From Cellvibrio sp. KY-GH-1 (GTDB lineage Bacteria > Pseudomonadota > Gammaproteobacteria > Pseudomonadales > Cellvibrionaceae), in assembly GCF_008806975.1 (NCBI RefSeq), contig NZ_CP031728.1:5063501-5127500 (forward strand): a stretch of DNA of 64,000 nucleotides, read 5' to 3'. How positions within the stretch are numbered: position 1 is the stretch's first letter; every line of letters starts with the position of its first letter. Below are positions 1 through 7,841 of this stretch, in pieces. The position numbers and the translations under genes were made by a program. The notes below the pieces were generated by a model that was not told where the DNA came from, made no database searches, and worked only from the letters and a program-made list of their open reading frames with translations.

Positions 1-678
1 ATAGAGCGCAGGGACAAGCATTAAGGGCAGGCCGAACAATAGGGTAACTTTGAGTGCAATTGATGAGCGGCGCGAAAGCCACTTATTAAGGTTGAATGGT
101 GCCAACTTTATCCAGAGTAATGCGGACACATAAAAAATAAGCAGATTATACAAAAACCATAAATGCATCGTGCTAAATTGTGTATTCATCACCTGCGGGT
201 TTGGGTAATTATTTACGATAAACATCAAGGCCGGCGGGCGATGTTGTGCGTTGTACGCGGCGTAAATAACGACACCGATCATCGCCGCAAGCAGTATAGG
301 GAGAAATATAACAAAAGGGGCGAGTACGCGCTGGCTGCGGTTTTTTATTAAACCGTTCACGCCATGCTTCATCAATAAATAATGACCAAAAAAGCCTGCG
401 ATAAACATAAACAAGGGCATGCGAAACAAATGGGTGAAATACGCGATGGCTTCCAGGCTCGTTGAATGTGTCGTGTTGGATACTACCCAGGTCTCATGGT
501 TTATTGGCATATAGGCAATAGATGCATGAAATAAAATGCCCACTAACATCGCCATTGCGCGTAGGTTATCGAGATAGTGAAATCGAGCGCTTTCGGGATG
601 AAGGAATATATTTGACGATGTTTGTGTAGGTGTGGACACGATTGAACTACCTGTTACCTCTTCTTGCGTGCGACTCAT
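1..678 (-). CDS. Acyltransferase-3 family membrane protein (OpgC-like), 3' end outside window
   Basis: Reading leftward from the ATG at 678, the frame stays open for 226 codons to base 1, so the C-terminal part is missing from the window. An AGGAG ribosome site lies just upstream of the ATG. Residues about 34-50 read LDNLRAMAMLVGILFHA, the first-helix motif of acyltransferase-3 proteins with its conserved histidine, followed by the FRMPLFMFIAGFFG helix and several further hydrophobic segments. The family transfers acyl groups onto sugars or glycans at the inner membrane; the closest well-known type by motif is OpgC/MdoC (osmoregulated glucan succinylation), but the acceptor cannot be told from sequence. 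It is divergent from a LysR gene that may control it. Confidence 0.8.
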   Translation of the reverse strand, partial: MSRTQEEVTGSSIVSTPTQTSSNIFLHPESARFHYLDNLRAMAMLVGILFHASIAYMPINHETWVVSNTTHSTSLEAIAYFTHLFRMPLFMFIAGFFGHYLLMKHGVNGLIKNRSQRVLAPFVIFLPILLAAMIGVVIYAAYNAQHRPPALMFIVNNYPNPQVMNTQFSTMHLWFLYNLLIFYVSALLWIKLAPFNLNKWLSRRSSIALKVTLLFGLPLMLVPALY

Positions 679-744
679 AACACTCTCCTGATTAATATAA
701 GTCATGGTGGCCGGTATGTGCTTTTTTCAAGCCGTCCTAGCGTA

Positions 745-796
745 GATAATTCACAGTCAGGTGATAATCATGTATTTTGTGATAATACTGTTCACC
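745..796. promoter_or_regulatory. Candidate LysR operator between divergent genes
   Basis: The 164 bp between the acyltransferase and the LysR gene holds two direct copies of GTGATAAT (761-768 and 779-786), flanked by TTCAC at 750-754 and 791-795. The TTCAC and GTGAT elements form an imperfect inverted repeat. Such clustered dyads are typical where a LysR regulator controls itself and a divergent target. The assignment is inferred from position and symmetry only. Confidence 0.35.
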
Positions 797-842
797 AATG
801 CGAACAATAAAATTGGCCCGAGGCATAATCAGGAGCGGATAG

Positions 843-1748
843 ATGAGTCGCTGGGATGGATTTGAGGAATTTGTCGAAGTGGTTAGGTGCAGCAGTTTTT
901 CTGCGGCAGCAACGACGCTGGGGGTGTCCAAAGCGCATGTGAGTCAGCAAATCAGTAAATTGGAGGAACGATTAGGTACGCGTCTTTTACATCGTACCAC
1001 TCGAAAAATTTCCCTTTCGGAAACCGGACAAATCTATTACGAACAATGTCAGCAAATTATCGAGGATCTGGAAAATGCGGAGCAGTCAGTCAATACATTG
1101 CAGAATGATGCGCAAGGATTACTGCGGATAAGTGCTCCACATCTGTTGGGCGAGTTATTACTCATCCCCGCGATAGCAAATTTTTTAACACTCCATCCAA
1201 AATTGGAAATTGATATTGATTTGAATAGCCATAAGGTGGATTTGATTGCAAGTCGTTATGATATTGCTGTTGAGGTAGGTGAGCGCAAGGATATCAATGT
1301 GGTTAATCGTGTGTTAGCTCCCACCCGCTTTCATGTAGTGGCAAGCCCCGAGTATTTACAACACTGTGCGGCGCCGACACATCCGGATGATTTAAAACAT
1401 CATCACTGTTTGTTATTTTCAGACTACGGTCATATCAAGCCCTGGCGTTTTAGCGGACCCGACGGGATTATAAGTGTTACCCCAAAATGCAGTTGGCGCT
1501 GCAACAGCGGGCACGGTTTACGTGCCGGCGCAAAGCAGGGCTTGGGGCTCGCCTATTTGCCCGATTATTATTTGAAAGAAGACCTGGAACAGGGAAAGCT
1601 GGTTAAAGTCATGAACGATTGGCAATCAGCTGATCGTAACCTCGTTGCCATTTACCAACATCGCCGCCATCTTTCCTCCAAGATACGCCTATTCACCGAG
1701 TTTATGCGCGAAACCTTCAGCAAAGAAATTCCGCTGATGTCGGCTTAA
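843..1748 (+). CDS. LysR-family transcriptional regulator
   Basis: 301 residues, normal LysR length. The N-terminal winged helix-turn-helix is clear at about residues 15-60 (FSAAATTLGVSKAHVSQQIS then LEERLGTRLLHRTTR), followed by the linker helix and a periplasmic-binding-protein-like effector domain to the end. AGGAG sits a few bases before the ATG. LysR proteins bind as tetramers and respond to a small effector. The most likely target is the divergent acyltransferase gene, because the two share a promoter region with repeated GTGATAAT elements. The effector is unknown. The sequence resembles the CrgA/PecT-like LysR subgroup, but this was judged by eye. Confidence 0.9.
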   Translation: MSRWDGFEEFVEVVRCSSFSAAATTLGVSKAHVSQQISKLEERLGTRLLHRTTRKISLSETGQIYYEQCQQIIEDLENAEQSVNTLQNDAQGLLRISAPHLLGELLLIPAIANFLTLHPKLEIDIDLNSHKVDLIASRYDIAVEVGERKDINVVNRVLAPTRFHVVASPEYLQHCAAPTHPDDLKHHHCLLFSDYGHIKPWRFSGPDGIISVTPKCSWRCNSGHGLRAGAKQGLGLAYLPDYYLKEDLEQGKLVKVMNDWQSADRNLVAIYQHRRHLSSKIRLFTEFMRETFSKEIPLMSA

Positions 1749-1809
1749 AATGAGTTGAGCGGTTTTATACAATTATTATGTTATAGGGCACTGAGCCCTG
1801 AGGCTGTTT

Positions 1810-2283
1810 ATGGAAAATTCAATCAAACAACATGCAGAAGAACTTTTAGAAAATGGTGAAGTTGAAGCATTGTATAAATTGTTATCACCTTATCTTGAAA
1901 AAGACGATCCTTATGCACAATTTTTGTATTCCAGTTTTAGTTTGGAAAGCTCTGGCGAAACTGAAGAAGAATTTGAAGTGCGCAGTATGAAGTTATTGGA
2001 GCTGGCGTCTGCAGGTGGAGTTGCGGAGGCATCCTATCGTCTGGGCGTTATTTACCTGTACGGCGATTTTGTTGAAAGTGCTACCAAAAGTTCCAGTGAA
2101 TATTTTGAACGCGCCATCACTCAGGGGCATGCGCATTCGAAATTTACCTATGGCTTTAATTTGTATTACGGGTTTGGTGATGTAAAGCAAGACAAGGCGC
2201 GCGGTTTGCACTTAATGGAAGAGGCTGCAGCAGAAGGCATAGTATCGGCTGCAGAAGAGTTGAAGCTTATATATTCGAAATAG
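1810..2283 (+). CDS. Sel1-repeat (TPR-like) protein
   Basis: 157 residues without a signal peptide. Two Sel1-like helical repeats are visible: ASAGGVAEASYRLGVIYLYG at about residues 66-85, and a second with HAHSKFTYGFNLYYGFG, ending in the typical GLHLMEEAAAEG stretch. Sel1 repeats are protein-interaction scaffolds. No catalytic domain is present and neighbours do not suggest a partner. A GAGG lies about ten bases before the ATG. It is a single gene on the plus strand, convergent with the cre operon. Confidence 0.75.
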   Translation: MENSIKQHAEELLENGEVEALYKLLSPYLEKDDPYAQFLYSSFSLESSGETEEEFEVRSMKLLELASAGGVAEASYRLGVIYLYGDFVESATKSSSEYFERAITQGHAHSKFTYGFNLYYGFGDVKQDKARGLHLMEEAAAEGIVSAAEELKLIYSK

Positions 2284-2656
2284 GTTTCTACCCGCAATTG
2301 ACGGAGTAGTAAAATTAAACAGATGCAAATGCCGTTCACTTTTGTTTTTTTGGGAGGGCTTTCGCATCCGGTTGCCCAAGTTTTGGCGCTACCTGATGAT
2401 GCCGACCAAAACTACATAATCGCTGGCATGAAGATCGAGGTGCTGGAGATTGTTATCGCGCAAAACGCACTGCCTGCCAGTACTACCTAGCAAATTCTGA
2501 TTAATTAATGGTCTCCAGTTTAGGGGATAACCCGTCGGGATCAGCCCGCCGGGTTTATTTAATGCACAGCGCGACTGCGTGCTATTTGTGCCTATGGGGC
2601 GATATTGATCAATCCAGTGCAGCCCAATGGTCATCACGGTTTGCGGCTGTTACCAA
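2284..2656. other. Gene-free stretch between convergent genes
   Basis: About 370 bp between the Sel1 gene and the end of the leftward cre operon. Open frames here have no ribosome site and no recognisable composition, so none is called. The only structure seen is a strong hairpin at 2529-2555, just before a cluster of DnaA-box-like sites. Confidence 0.6.
2529..2555. terminator. Hairpin, possible terminator between convergent genes
   Basis: AACCCGTCGGG (2529-2539) pairs with CCCGCCGGGTT (2545-2555) with one mismatch and a five-base loop, followed by TATTT on the plus strand. It could end the Sel1 transcript or the leftward cre operon. The uridine tract is poor. Confidence 0.4.
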
Positions 2657-2920
2657 TCACTCATGCACAACGTTATTCACAGCTTTTGTGGATAGCTGTG
2701 AATATTCTGTTGTGTGTATTTCCAACAACATGAGCGCGTAGCGTTCTTTTAATGGCTGTGCTGGAAAGTAATAGGCATGCGTGTGCAAACTGACCAGGCT
2801 GGTGCAAATAATAAACGCGAGCCGCGCAAGCCAGCCTTGCTGCCAACAAAATTTGGCCAGTCTGTAACCAATAAAAACTGGCACCAACAAAATAACCAGT
2901 GATGCAATAAAATTAATCAT
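2657..2920 (-). CDS. Small membrane protein of unknown function
   Basis: 87 residues, beginning with a hydrophobic helix (INFIASLVILLVPVFIGYRL) and a second shorter hydrophobic stretch around residues 31-48. No family is recognised. Its ATG overlaps the end of the VanZ-like gene by eight bases, so it is probably co-translated as the last gene of the creBCD operon. The 3' end of the reading frame is made of DnaA-box-like DNA (2673-2705), which may mean that the last ~15 residues are not under protein-level selection. Confidence 0.55.
   Translation of the reverse strand: MINFIASLVILLVPVFIGYRLAKFCWQQGWLARLAFIICTSLVSLHTHAYYFPAQPLKERYALMLLEIHTTEYSQLSTKAVNNVVHE
2672..2705. promoter_or_regulatory. 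Cluster of three DnaA-box-like 9-mers
   Basis: TTATTCACA (2673-2681), TGTGGATAG (2687-2695, inverse of CTATCCACA) and TGTGAATAT (2697-2705) lie in 33 bp at the end of the 87-residue gene. Each is one or two changes from the DnaA consensus TTATCCACA. The first pair recurs almost identically at 9375-9398. No dnaA, dnaN or origin-type AT-rich region is nearby, so this would be a binding or titration site rather than an origin. Confidence 0.4.
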
Positions 2921-3311
2921 GGCTTGTGCTCCGACTTTTTTTGCGGCGCAATAAAAATTCGGCGAGGCCTACGCCAATGATATCGGCCACTAAATCCATC
3001 GCATCCAGAGTGCGCGTTGCAAAAAATTGTTGGCTCAATTCTTCCAGTAGTGCAAAAAGTAAAACGATAAGACTGCCCCAATAAATTGAGTAACTTTTCG
3101 CACGAACCTGGCGCAATGCCAGGCTCAAATTAAGTAAAAAGGCGAGTGCACCGTAAAGCCAGATATGCCCGAGCTTATCGCCCAACGGTAGACTTTCAAC
3201 TAGCAAAAACACGGTGTTTTTTGCACCTGTATCTGCTTGATAAATAATCCAGCCGATAAAACTCGCGAGTGCTGCAAACGCCAACCAATACACTTGTGTC
3301 GTTACTTTCAT
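2913..3311 (-). CDS. VanZ-like membrane protein
   Basis: 132 residues with about four hydrophobic helices. The VanZ family signature is visible: DKLGHIWLYGAL at about residues 44-55, EELSQ after the third helix, and RTLDAMDLVADIIGVGLAE before the last helix. The molecular function of VanZ-like proteins is mostly unknown; VanZ itself gives low teicoplanin resistance. Its ATG overlaps the stop codon of creD by four bases, so it belongs to the cre operon and may share its membrane or envelope role. Confidence 0.8.
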   Translation of the reverse strand: MKVTTQVYWLAFAALASFIGWIIYQADTGAKNTVFLLVESLPLGDKLGHIWLYGALAFLLNLSLALRQVRAKSYSIYWGSLIVLLFALLEELSQQFFATRTLDAMDLVADIIGVGLAEFLLRRKKSRSTSHD

Positions 3312-4651
3312 GATTGGCTCACAGCTTTGCCGGGATTATTCAGGTTGTACCAATCCACTTTACGGGTGAGTGTCATAAAGGCGCCAAGTACAAAGAACAG
3401 GAGTATTGATCCCATCAACAGTGCATAGTCTTCTGCACTGAGCAAACCGTATAGCAAGCCATAAAGCAGCGCCAGGGCACTGGTAAAGCCCAATGCACGC
3501 ACGATGTTTTGCAATACATAACTGACGTAGAAGCCGATCAAACCGATACAGGCGCTGGCAGAAATAATATAGGCGAGCGAAAAACCCATATGTTCCGATA
3601 AGGAAATTAATAGCAAATAGAAAAATGCCAGCGCCAAGCCAACCAATGCGTATTGGATGGGGTGTACTTGCAGACGCTTTAAAATTTCAAACAGGAAAAA
3701 TCCCGCGAAGGTGAGTGCTATAAAAAGCAGCGCGTATTTAATCGCACGGTCACTTTTTACGTAGTGATTAATCGGGTCAATTAAATTCACACCGAACTGA
3801 CTTTGTTCAAAGCTATTGCATTCACGATTGCTGACACAGCGAAAGAACTGTTCGGCCATATTGGTGGAGAAATAGCTGGTTTGCCAGCGTGCGGTAAATC
3901 CGGTTTGGTGGATGCTGTGTTCAATTGGTAAATAGTTGCCAATAAAGCTGGGGTGTGGCCAATCGGATCGCATACTCACGTGTGTTTCTTTACCCAGCGG
4001 TACCAGGTTAAATTGGCTGGTGCCTTTTAATTGCAAGGGAAGCGAGAAGGTATAATTTTTTCCCGCGTCAATATTGGCGAGTTTTACATGTACACCATTG
4101 CCCAACAGCGATAGTTGGCTGCCGGGCTCGGCGTTGAAGCTGGCTTGATTCCATTGCAAGGTCAGTGAGTTGTCTATACCGCGAATATCGCTTATCCCCA
4201 GCGCGACATAAGCGGGCTGTAATTGGTAATCAACAATCGCATCGCCTAAGCCAAAATTTTCCGGTATCGAAAATTTCCCATCAATTTTATTTTTCGTGTG
4301 ATAAAGGTGCGCGCCATAAATGCCCAGCTTGCGCATCTCCGTGGACATGTCGGAATCTACCCGTAACAGTTCGGGTAAAAAGTACAACTCTCCCTTTACT
4401 TGCCGCTCCTCCATGATGCGCTCCTTGTTTTCATTCAGGTGCGCGTAACGTTCGGTTTTTATGTAGGGCACTACTAATACCGGGCCGGTGAGGGTTTGGC
4501 TGTAGCTGGAGTTTTTGGCGATCTCTTGCACTACTTGCTCACTGTAGCGCTGACGTTCATCGATGGAGTTACCAATCATCCCGACGGGAATCAGCAACAG
4601 GAGTATCAATACCCCAATGGTCATTAATTTAAAGAGTAGTGGCTTTTTCAT
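3308..4651 (-). CDS. creD: CreD inner-membrane protein
   Basis: 447 residues, close to E. coli CreD (about 450). One N-terminal transmembrane helix (LMTIGVLILLLLIPVGMIG), a large periplasmic domain with the family start SIDERQRYSEQVVQEIA, and about five hydrophobic helices in the last third. CreD is the classic target of the CreBC two-component system and contributes to envelope integrity and, in some species, beta-lactam response. It follows creC on the same strand after 92 bp and overlaps the VanZ gene. An inverted repeat AGGTTC / GAACCT (4653-4658, 4675-4680) sits directly before the start and could be a leader hairpin. Confidence 0.93.
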   Translation of the reverse strand: MKKPLLFKLMTIGVLILLLLIPVGMIGNSIDERQRYSEQVVQEIAKNSSYSQTLTGPVLVVPYIKTERYAHLNENKERIMEERQVKGELYFLPELLRVDSDMSTEMRKLGIYGAHLYHTKNKIDGKFSIPENFGLGDAIVDYQLQPAYVALGISDIRGIDNSLTLQWNQASFNAEPGSQLSLLGNGVHVKLANIDAGKNYTFSLPLQLKGTSQFNLVPLGKETHVSMRSDWPHPSFIGNYLPIEHSIHQTGFTARWQTSYFSTNMAEQFFRCVSNRECNSFEQSQFGVNLIDPINHYVKSDRAIKYALLFIALTFAGFFLFEILKRLQVHPIQYALVGLALAFFYLLLISLSEHMGFSLAYIISASACIGLIGFYVSYVLQNIVRALGFTSALALLYGLLYGLLSAEDYALLMGSILLFFVLGAFMTLTRKVDWYNLNNPGKAVSQS

Positions 4652-4743
4652 AAGGTTCTCCCTGTGGATTTGGTGAACCTATGGTCGCAGCTCTCTGTGG
4701 GGGTTATATGGGAGTAATGTGGTGTTTATGTGGAGTTGGCCAA

Positions 4744-6177
4744 TTAGCCTTGTTTGGGAAACTCCAGTCGTGCACAAACCCCGCTGGATGTATTGAGCAG
4801 TTGCAGTTGGCCCTGGTGCAGATTCATTACTTCCTGCACGAAGCTCAGGCCGAGCCCGGTGCTTTTGCGGCCAGTAGTGGGGCGGGGCAGCGAGAAGAAG
4901 CGCTCGGTCAGACGCGGCATTGCGTAGTCGGGAATGGGCTCGCCCTGATTGGTGATACGCATTACCCAGTGCTGATCCTGTCGCTCTACGGTAATCAGGA
5001 TTTGGCCTGCGACTGGTGTAAAATCCAGCGCGTTATCGAGCAGGTTTAATAATGCCTGCTCGATTAAAAATTTTTCGCCGTAAATTTCGGCGTGTTCATC
5101 CAGCGATAATTGCAGTTGAATTTTTTGCTGTGCAATGCGCGCTGCACGCGTATTTAACAGTGATTCAATCAAGTGTTTGAGCGAGATGATGACAGGCGAG
5201 TGTAAACTTTGCTGTTGTTCAACTAACGCGAGGTTTAATAAGCGTTCTATCAACTGCTGCAAACGCAGGCTTTCAGATTCAATATTGGCCAGAAATTTTT
5301 GCTGTTGCGCTTCGCTCATGGGGGATTGCAATAATTCACTCGCTGCGCGAATTCCGGCGAGCGGACTTTTTAATTCGTGGGTCAGGGTTTGTACGTACTG
5401 TTCAATGTAGGCCTTGCCGTCCAATTGGTTGCGCATAGATTCTAATGCATGTGCCAATTGTCCCAGTTCGCCACTGTGGATCAAACCCGGCGTTAACACC
5501 GCGCGCTGGCCCTGACTGACGTTGAGCGCGTATTCGCGCAAGCGGCGCAGTTCGCGGCTAAACCACCAGGAGAAAATCGCTCCGGAAATTAGCCCCAATA
5601 AAATTAGCCCTGCACCCAATAATCCAAGCCGGCGTTGGGTGCGATCTATGTAGGGTTGCAAACTGCGATTGGGTTTGGCAACGGATACCACACCAATAAT
5701 TTTTCCTGCGTGAGTAATAGGCGCTGCCACATACATAATGCTGGAATTTTCATCGCCCTGTGTTTCCAGTGTGGAGCGTGCACCGTATTTTCCCTGCAAG
5801 GTGAGCAGCACATCGTTCCAGCGCGAATAGTCTTGCCCCACCGCAATATTGCTGGAATCCAGCAGCACTATGCCTTTGTCATCGGTGACATAAATACGGT
5901 GATTCACTTGCTGCTTACTGACTCCCCAAATAGTCGCATTGGGTTGGCGCTGACCGTAAGCCTGCAATATTTCGTTAATTCGCGGCGATTGTAACTGATT
6001 AGTGAGCAGTGGCTCGCGCAAAAACTCGGCCAGCAAGTTGGCAGTGTCTACTAAGGTTTCTTCTGTGGATTGACGTACGCCGGGGCGAATTTCATCCATC
6101 ACAGTGCGCAAAACAAAATAGCTGCAGAGCGCAACAAAAAGCAGGTAAACAATAAATATCCGCAGACTAAGGCTCAT
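4744..6177 (-). CDS. creC: CreC sensor histidine kinase
   Basis: 477 residues. An N-terminal membrane helix, a periplasmic sensor of about 150 residues, a second helix (LGLLGAGLILLGLISGAIFSW), a HAMP-like linker, the dimerisation helix with the phospho-histidine in THELKSPLAGIRAASELL, and a HATPase domain with N box (EQALLNLLDNALDF) and G box (GRKSTGLGLSFVQEV). The ELKSPLAAIR-type H box and the neighbours identify it as CreC, which phosphorylates CreB in response to carbon or fermentation state and, in some organisms, cell-wall stress. It starts 18 bp after creB. Confidence 0.93.
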   Translation of the reverse strand: MSLSLRIFIVYLLFVALCSYFVLRTVMDEIRPGVRQSTEETLVDTANLLAEFLREPLLTNQLQSPRINEILQAYGQRQPNATIWGVSKQQVNHRIYVTDDKGIVLLDSSNIAVGQDYSRWNDVLLTLQGKYGARSTLETQGDENSSIMYVAAPITHAGKIIGVVSVAKPNRSLQPYIDRTQRRLGLLGAGLILLGLISGAIFSWWFSRELRRLREYALNVSQGQRAVLTPGLIHSGELGQLAHALESMRNQLDGKAYIEQYVQTLTHELKSPLAGIRAASELLQSPMSEAQQQKFLANIESESLRLQQLIERLLNLALVEQQQSLHSPVIISLKHLIESLLNTRAARIAQQKIQLQLSLDEHAEIYGEKFLIEQALLNLLDNALDFTPVAGQILITVERQDQHWVMRITNQGEPIPDYAMPRLTERFFSLPRPTTGRKSTGLGLSFVQEVMNLHQGQLQLLNTSSGVCARLEFPKQG

Positions 6178-6195
6178 ATTTTTTCACTGCATGCG

Positions 6196-6936
6196 TTATT
6201 GGCGCGTATCTGGTTGGTAAGCATATCCAAAGCCGCGCTGGGTTTTTATTGGCTCAGCGTCGGGGGCGATTGCACGCAATTTAGCGCGCAGGGTTTTGAT
6301 ATGCCCGTCGATATTTCGGTCATAACCCGCGTCGGGATTAATGCCCAACGCATCCAATAATTGATCGCGACTAAACACCCGGCCGGGTTGTGCAACCAGC
6401 GTTTGCAGCAGGGAAAATTCCAGGCGAGTGAGTGTTAGCGGCTGTTGCTGGTAGCTGATTAATTTGCGGTCGTTGTCGATAATAAATTCGCGTGTATTAA
6501 TAAGTGTATTCACAGTAGCGGTTTGGTCCGCAGCGCCAGCACTGGGAGTTGAAACAGTTTCAGGTACTGTAACTACGCGAGTGCGTTTTAGAATTGCCTT
6601 AACGCGTGCAGCTAGCTCGCGTGGACTAAATGGTTTTACCACATAATCGTCCGCACCGATTTCCAGCCCTACAACACGATCCAGTTCGGCGCCGCGCGCG
6701 GTTAAAAAAATCACCGGCACTTCGGAAAATTTGCGCAGCTGTTTGCACGCCTCAAACCCGGTCATATCCGGCAGGCCCACATCCATCACCACCAAATCCA
6801 CCGGTGTGGTTTGCAAATAGGCCAGCGCCTTACCCGCGAGTGTTTCCCAGTGGGTGGTGAAACTCTCGGCTTGCAGAACAAACACCAGGCTTTCCGCAAT
6901 GGAGGGCTCGTCTTCCAAAATTAATATGTGGGGCAT
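6196..6936 (-). CDS. creB: CreB response regulator (OmpR family)
   Basis: 246 residues. Receiver domain at 1-120 with the phospho-acceptor Asp52 in VVMDVGLPDMTG and the conserved Lys in VVKPFSPREL. A winged-helix DNA-binding domain fills the last ~95 residues (LTRLEFSLLQTLVAQPGRVF, ending TQRGFGYAYQP). The linker between the two is longer than usual, with a Ser/Ala/Thr-rich insert around residues 122-150. First gene of creB-creC-creD-vanZ-orf87. No clear TTCAC-N6-TTCAC cre tag was found upstream. Confidence 0.93.
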   Translation of the reverse strand: MPHILILEDEPSIAESLVFVLQAESFTTHWETLAGKALAYLQTTPVDLVVMDVGLPDMTGFEACKQLRKFSEVPVIFLTARGAELDRVVGLEIGADDYVVKPFSPRELAARVKAILKRTRVVTVPETVSTPSAGAADQTATVNTLINTREFIIDNDRKLISYQQQPLTLTRLEFSLLQTLVAQPGRVFSRDQLLDALGINPDAGYDRNIDGHIKTLRAKLRAIAPDAEPIKTQRGFGYAYQPDTRQ

Positions 6937-7044
6937 AACACAAGGTTCCTGCTTTTTAACGCATGTTAAGGCTTTGTTCTTGGGCTGGGCAAGTTGTCTG
7001 CGACTGTTACAATGCGGGCCAATCAGCTGTTGGAGGTAATCTCT

Positions 7045-7791
7045 ATGAGTTCAAATCCTGTTAGTTCTTCATATCCCAAGCCCATTCTTGTTTTACTTGC
7101 GGGCAGAACTTTTCCCGAGATCAGTCAAGCTGATGGTGATTTTGATGATTGGATTGCACACGGACTGGGTGAGCAGTGTTTAGTGATGCGGATGGATGCG
7201 CGTGAAGCGGAAGACTTACCTGAACTCTCAGGAATCGCCGGTGTGGTAGTGAGTGGTTCCCACGCGATGGTGAGTGAGCGTTTGCCGTGGAGTGAGCGTT
7301 TGGCGCAGTGGTTGAAATCCTGCGTGGATGAAAGTGTACCCGTGTTGGGTATTTGTTATGGGCATCAACTATTAGCCCATGGGTGCGGTGGTTTTGTGGA
7401 TTATCATCCAGAAGGTATCGAAATAGGCACTCGAACTATTCAGTTAACTGAATCTGCCCGGCAGGATTTATTGTTCGCAAATATGCCTGACGCATTTCCT
7501 GCGCAATTGGTTCACTCACAATCAGTGCGCGAACTTCCTAACGGTGCAGTATTGCTTGCGCGTGGTGAGCACGAATCCCATCAGGCATATCGGGTCGGCC
7601 AGTGTGCATGGGGTGTGCAGTTTCATCCTGAGTTTTCCGCGCCGGCAATGAAAAAATATATTCAGCAATTGGAGCAAAAGCTGAGCAGCGAAAATTGTGA
7701 TGCGAAAGCGCTGAGTTTAGCGGTCGTCGATACTCCAGACTCTGCAAAATTGCTGCGCAGGTTTGCGGAAATTTGTAATCACCATAAATAA
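7045..7791 (+). CDS. Class I glutamine amidotransferase-like protein
   Basis: 248 residues from the ATG at 7045, which has GGAGGT at 7032-7037; an in-frame ATG at 6994 lacks such a site. The GATase fold is clear: nucleophile Cys104 in VLGICYGHQLLAHGCGG, and the His/Glu pair in GVQFHPEFS near residue 195. These enzymes release ammonia from glutamine for a synthase partner, or cleave gamma-glutamyl amides. No synthetase domain is fused or adjacent, so it belongs to the stand-alone group often annotated as GMP-synthase-like (YfeJ type). The substrate is unknown. It is divergent from creB and convergent with the LPMO gene. Confidence 0.85.
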   Translation: MSSNPVSSSYPKPILVLLAGRTFPEISQADGDFDDWIAHGLGEQCLVMRMDAREAEDLPELSGIAGVVVSGSHAMVSERLPWSERLAQWLKSCVDESVPVLGICYGHQLLAHGCGGFVDYHPEGIEIGTRTIQLTESARQDLLFANMPDAFPAQLVHSQSVRELPNGAVLLARGEHESHQAYRVGQCAWGVQFHPEFSAPAMKKYIQQLEQKLSSENCDAKALSLAVVDTPDSAKLLRRFAEICNHHK

Positions 7792-7812
7792 AAACGGCAA
7801 CCGAAGTTGCCG
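7785..7812 (-). terminator. Terminator of the LPMO gene (possibly bidirectional)
   Basis: On the minus strand GGCAAC-TTCG-GTTGCC forms a stable UUCG-type tetraloop hairpin (7795-7812) followed by GTTTTTATTT, a good intrinsic terminator for the leftward LPMO gene ending at 7842. On the plus strand the same hairpin follows the amidotransferase stop, with a T run only ten bases later. Confidence 0.8.
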
Positions 7813-7841
7813 CCTATTCAATTCCTTTTTTTTGGTTGCCA

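Noticed and set aside
2389..2741. Open frames on both strands in the gap after the Sel1 gene
   Set aside because: No ribosome site, odd composition and no family likeness; the region holds a hairpin and DnaA-box-like sites.
4652..4743. Possible cre tag (TTCAC-N6-TTCAC) before creD
   Set aside because: Only one half (TTCAC followed by CAAATC) is present on the minus strand; the second half does not match.
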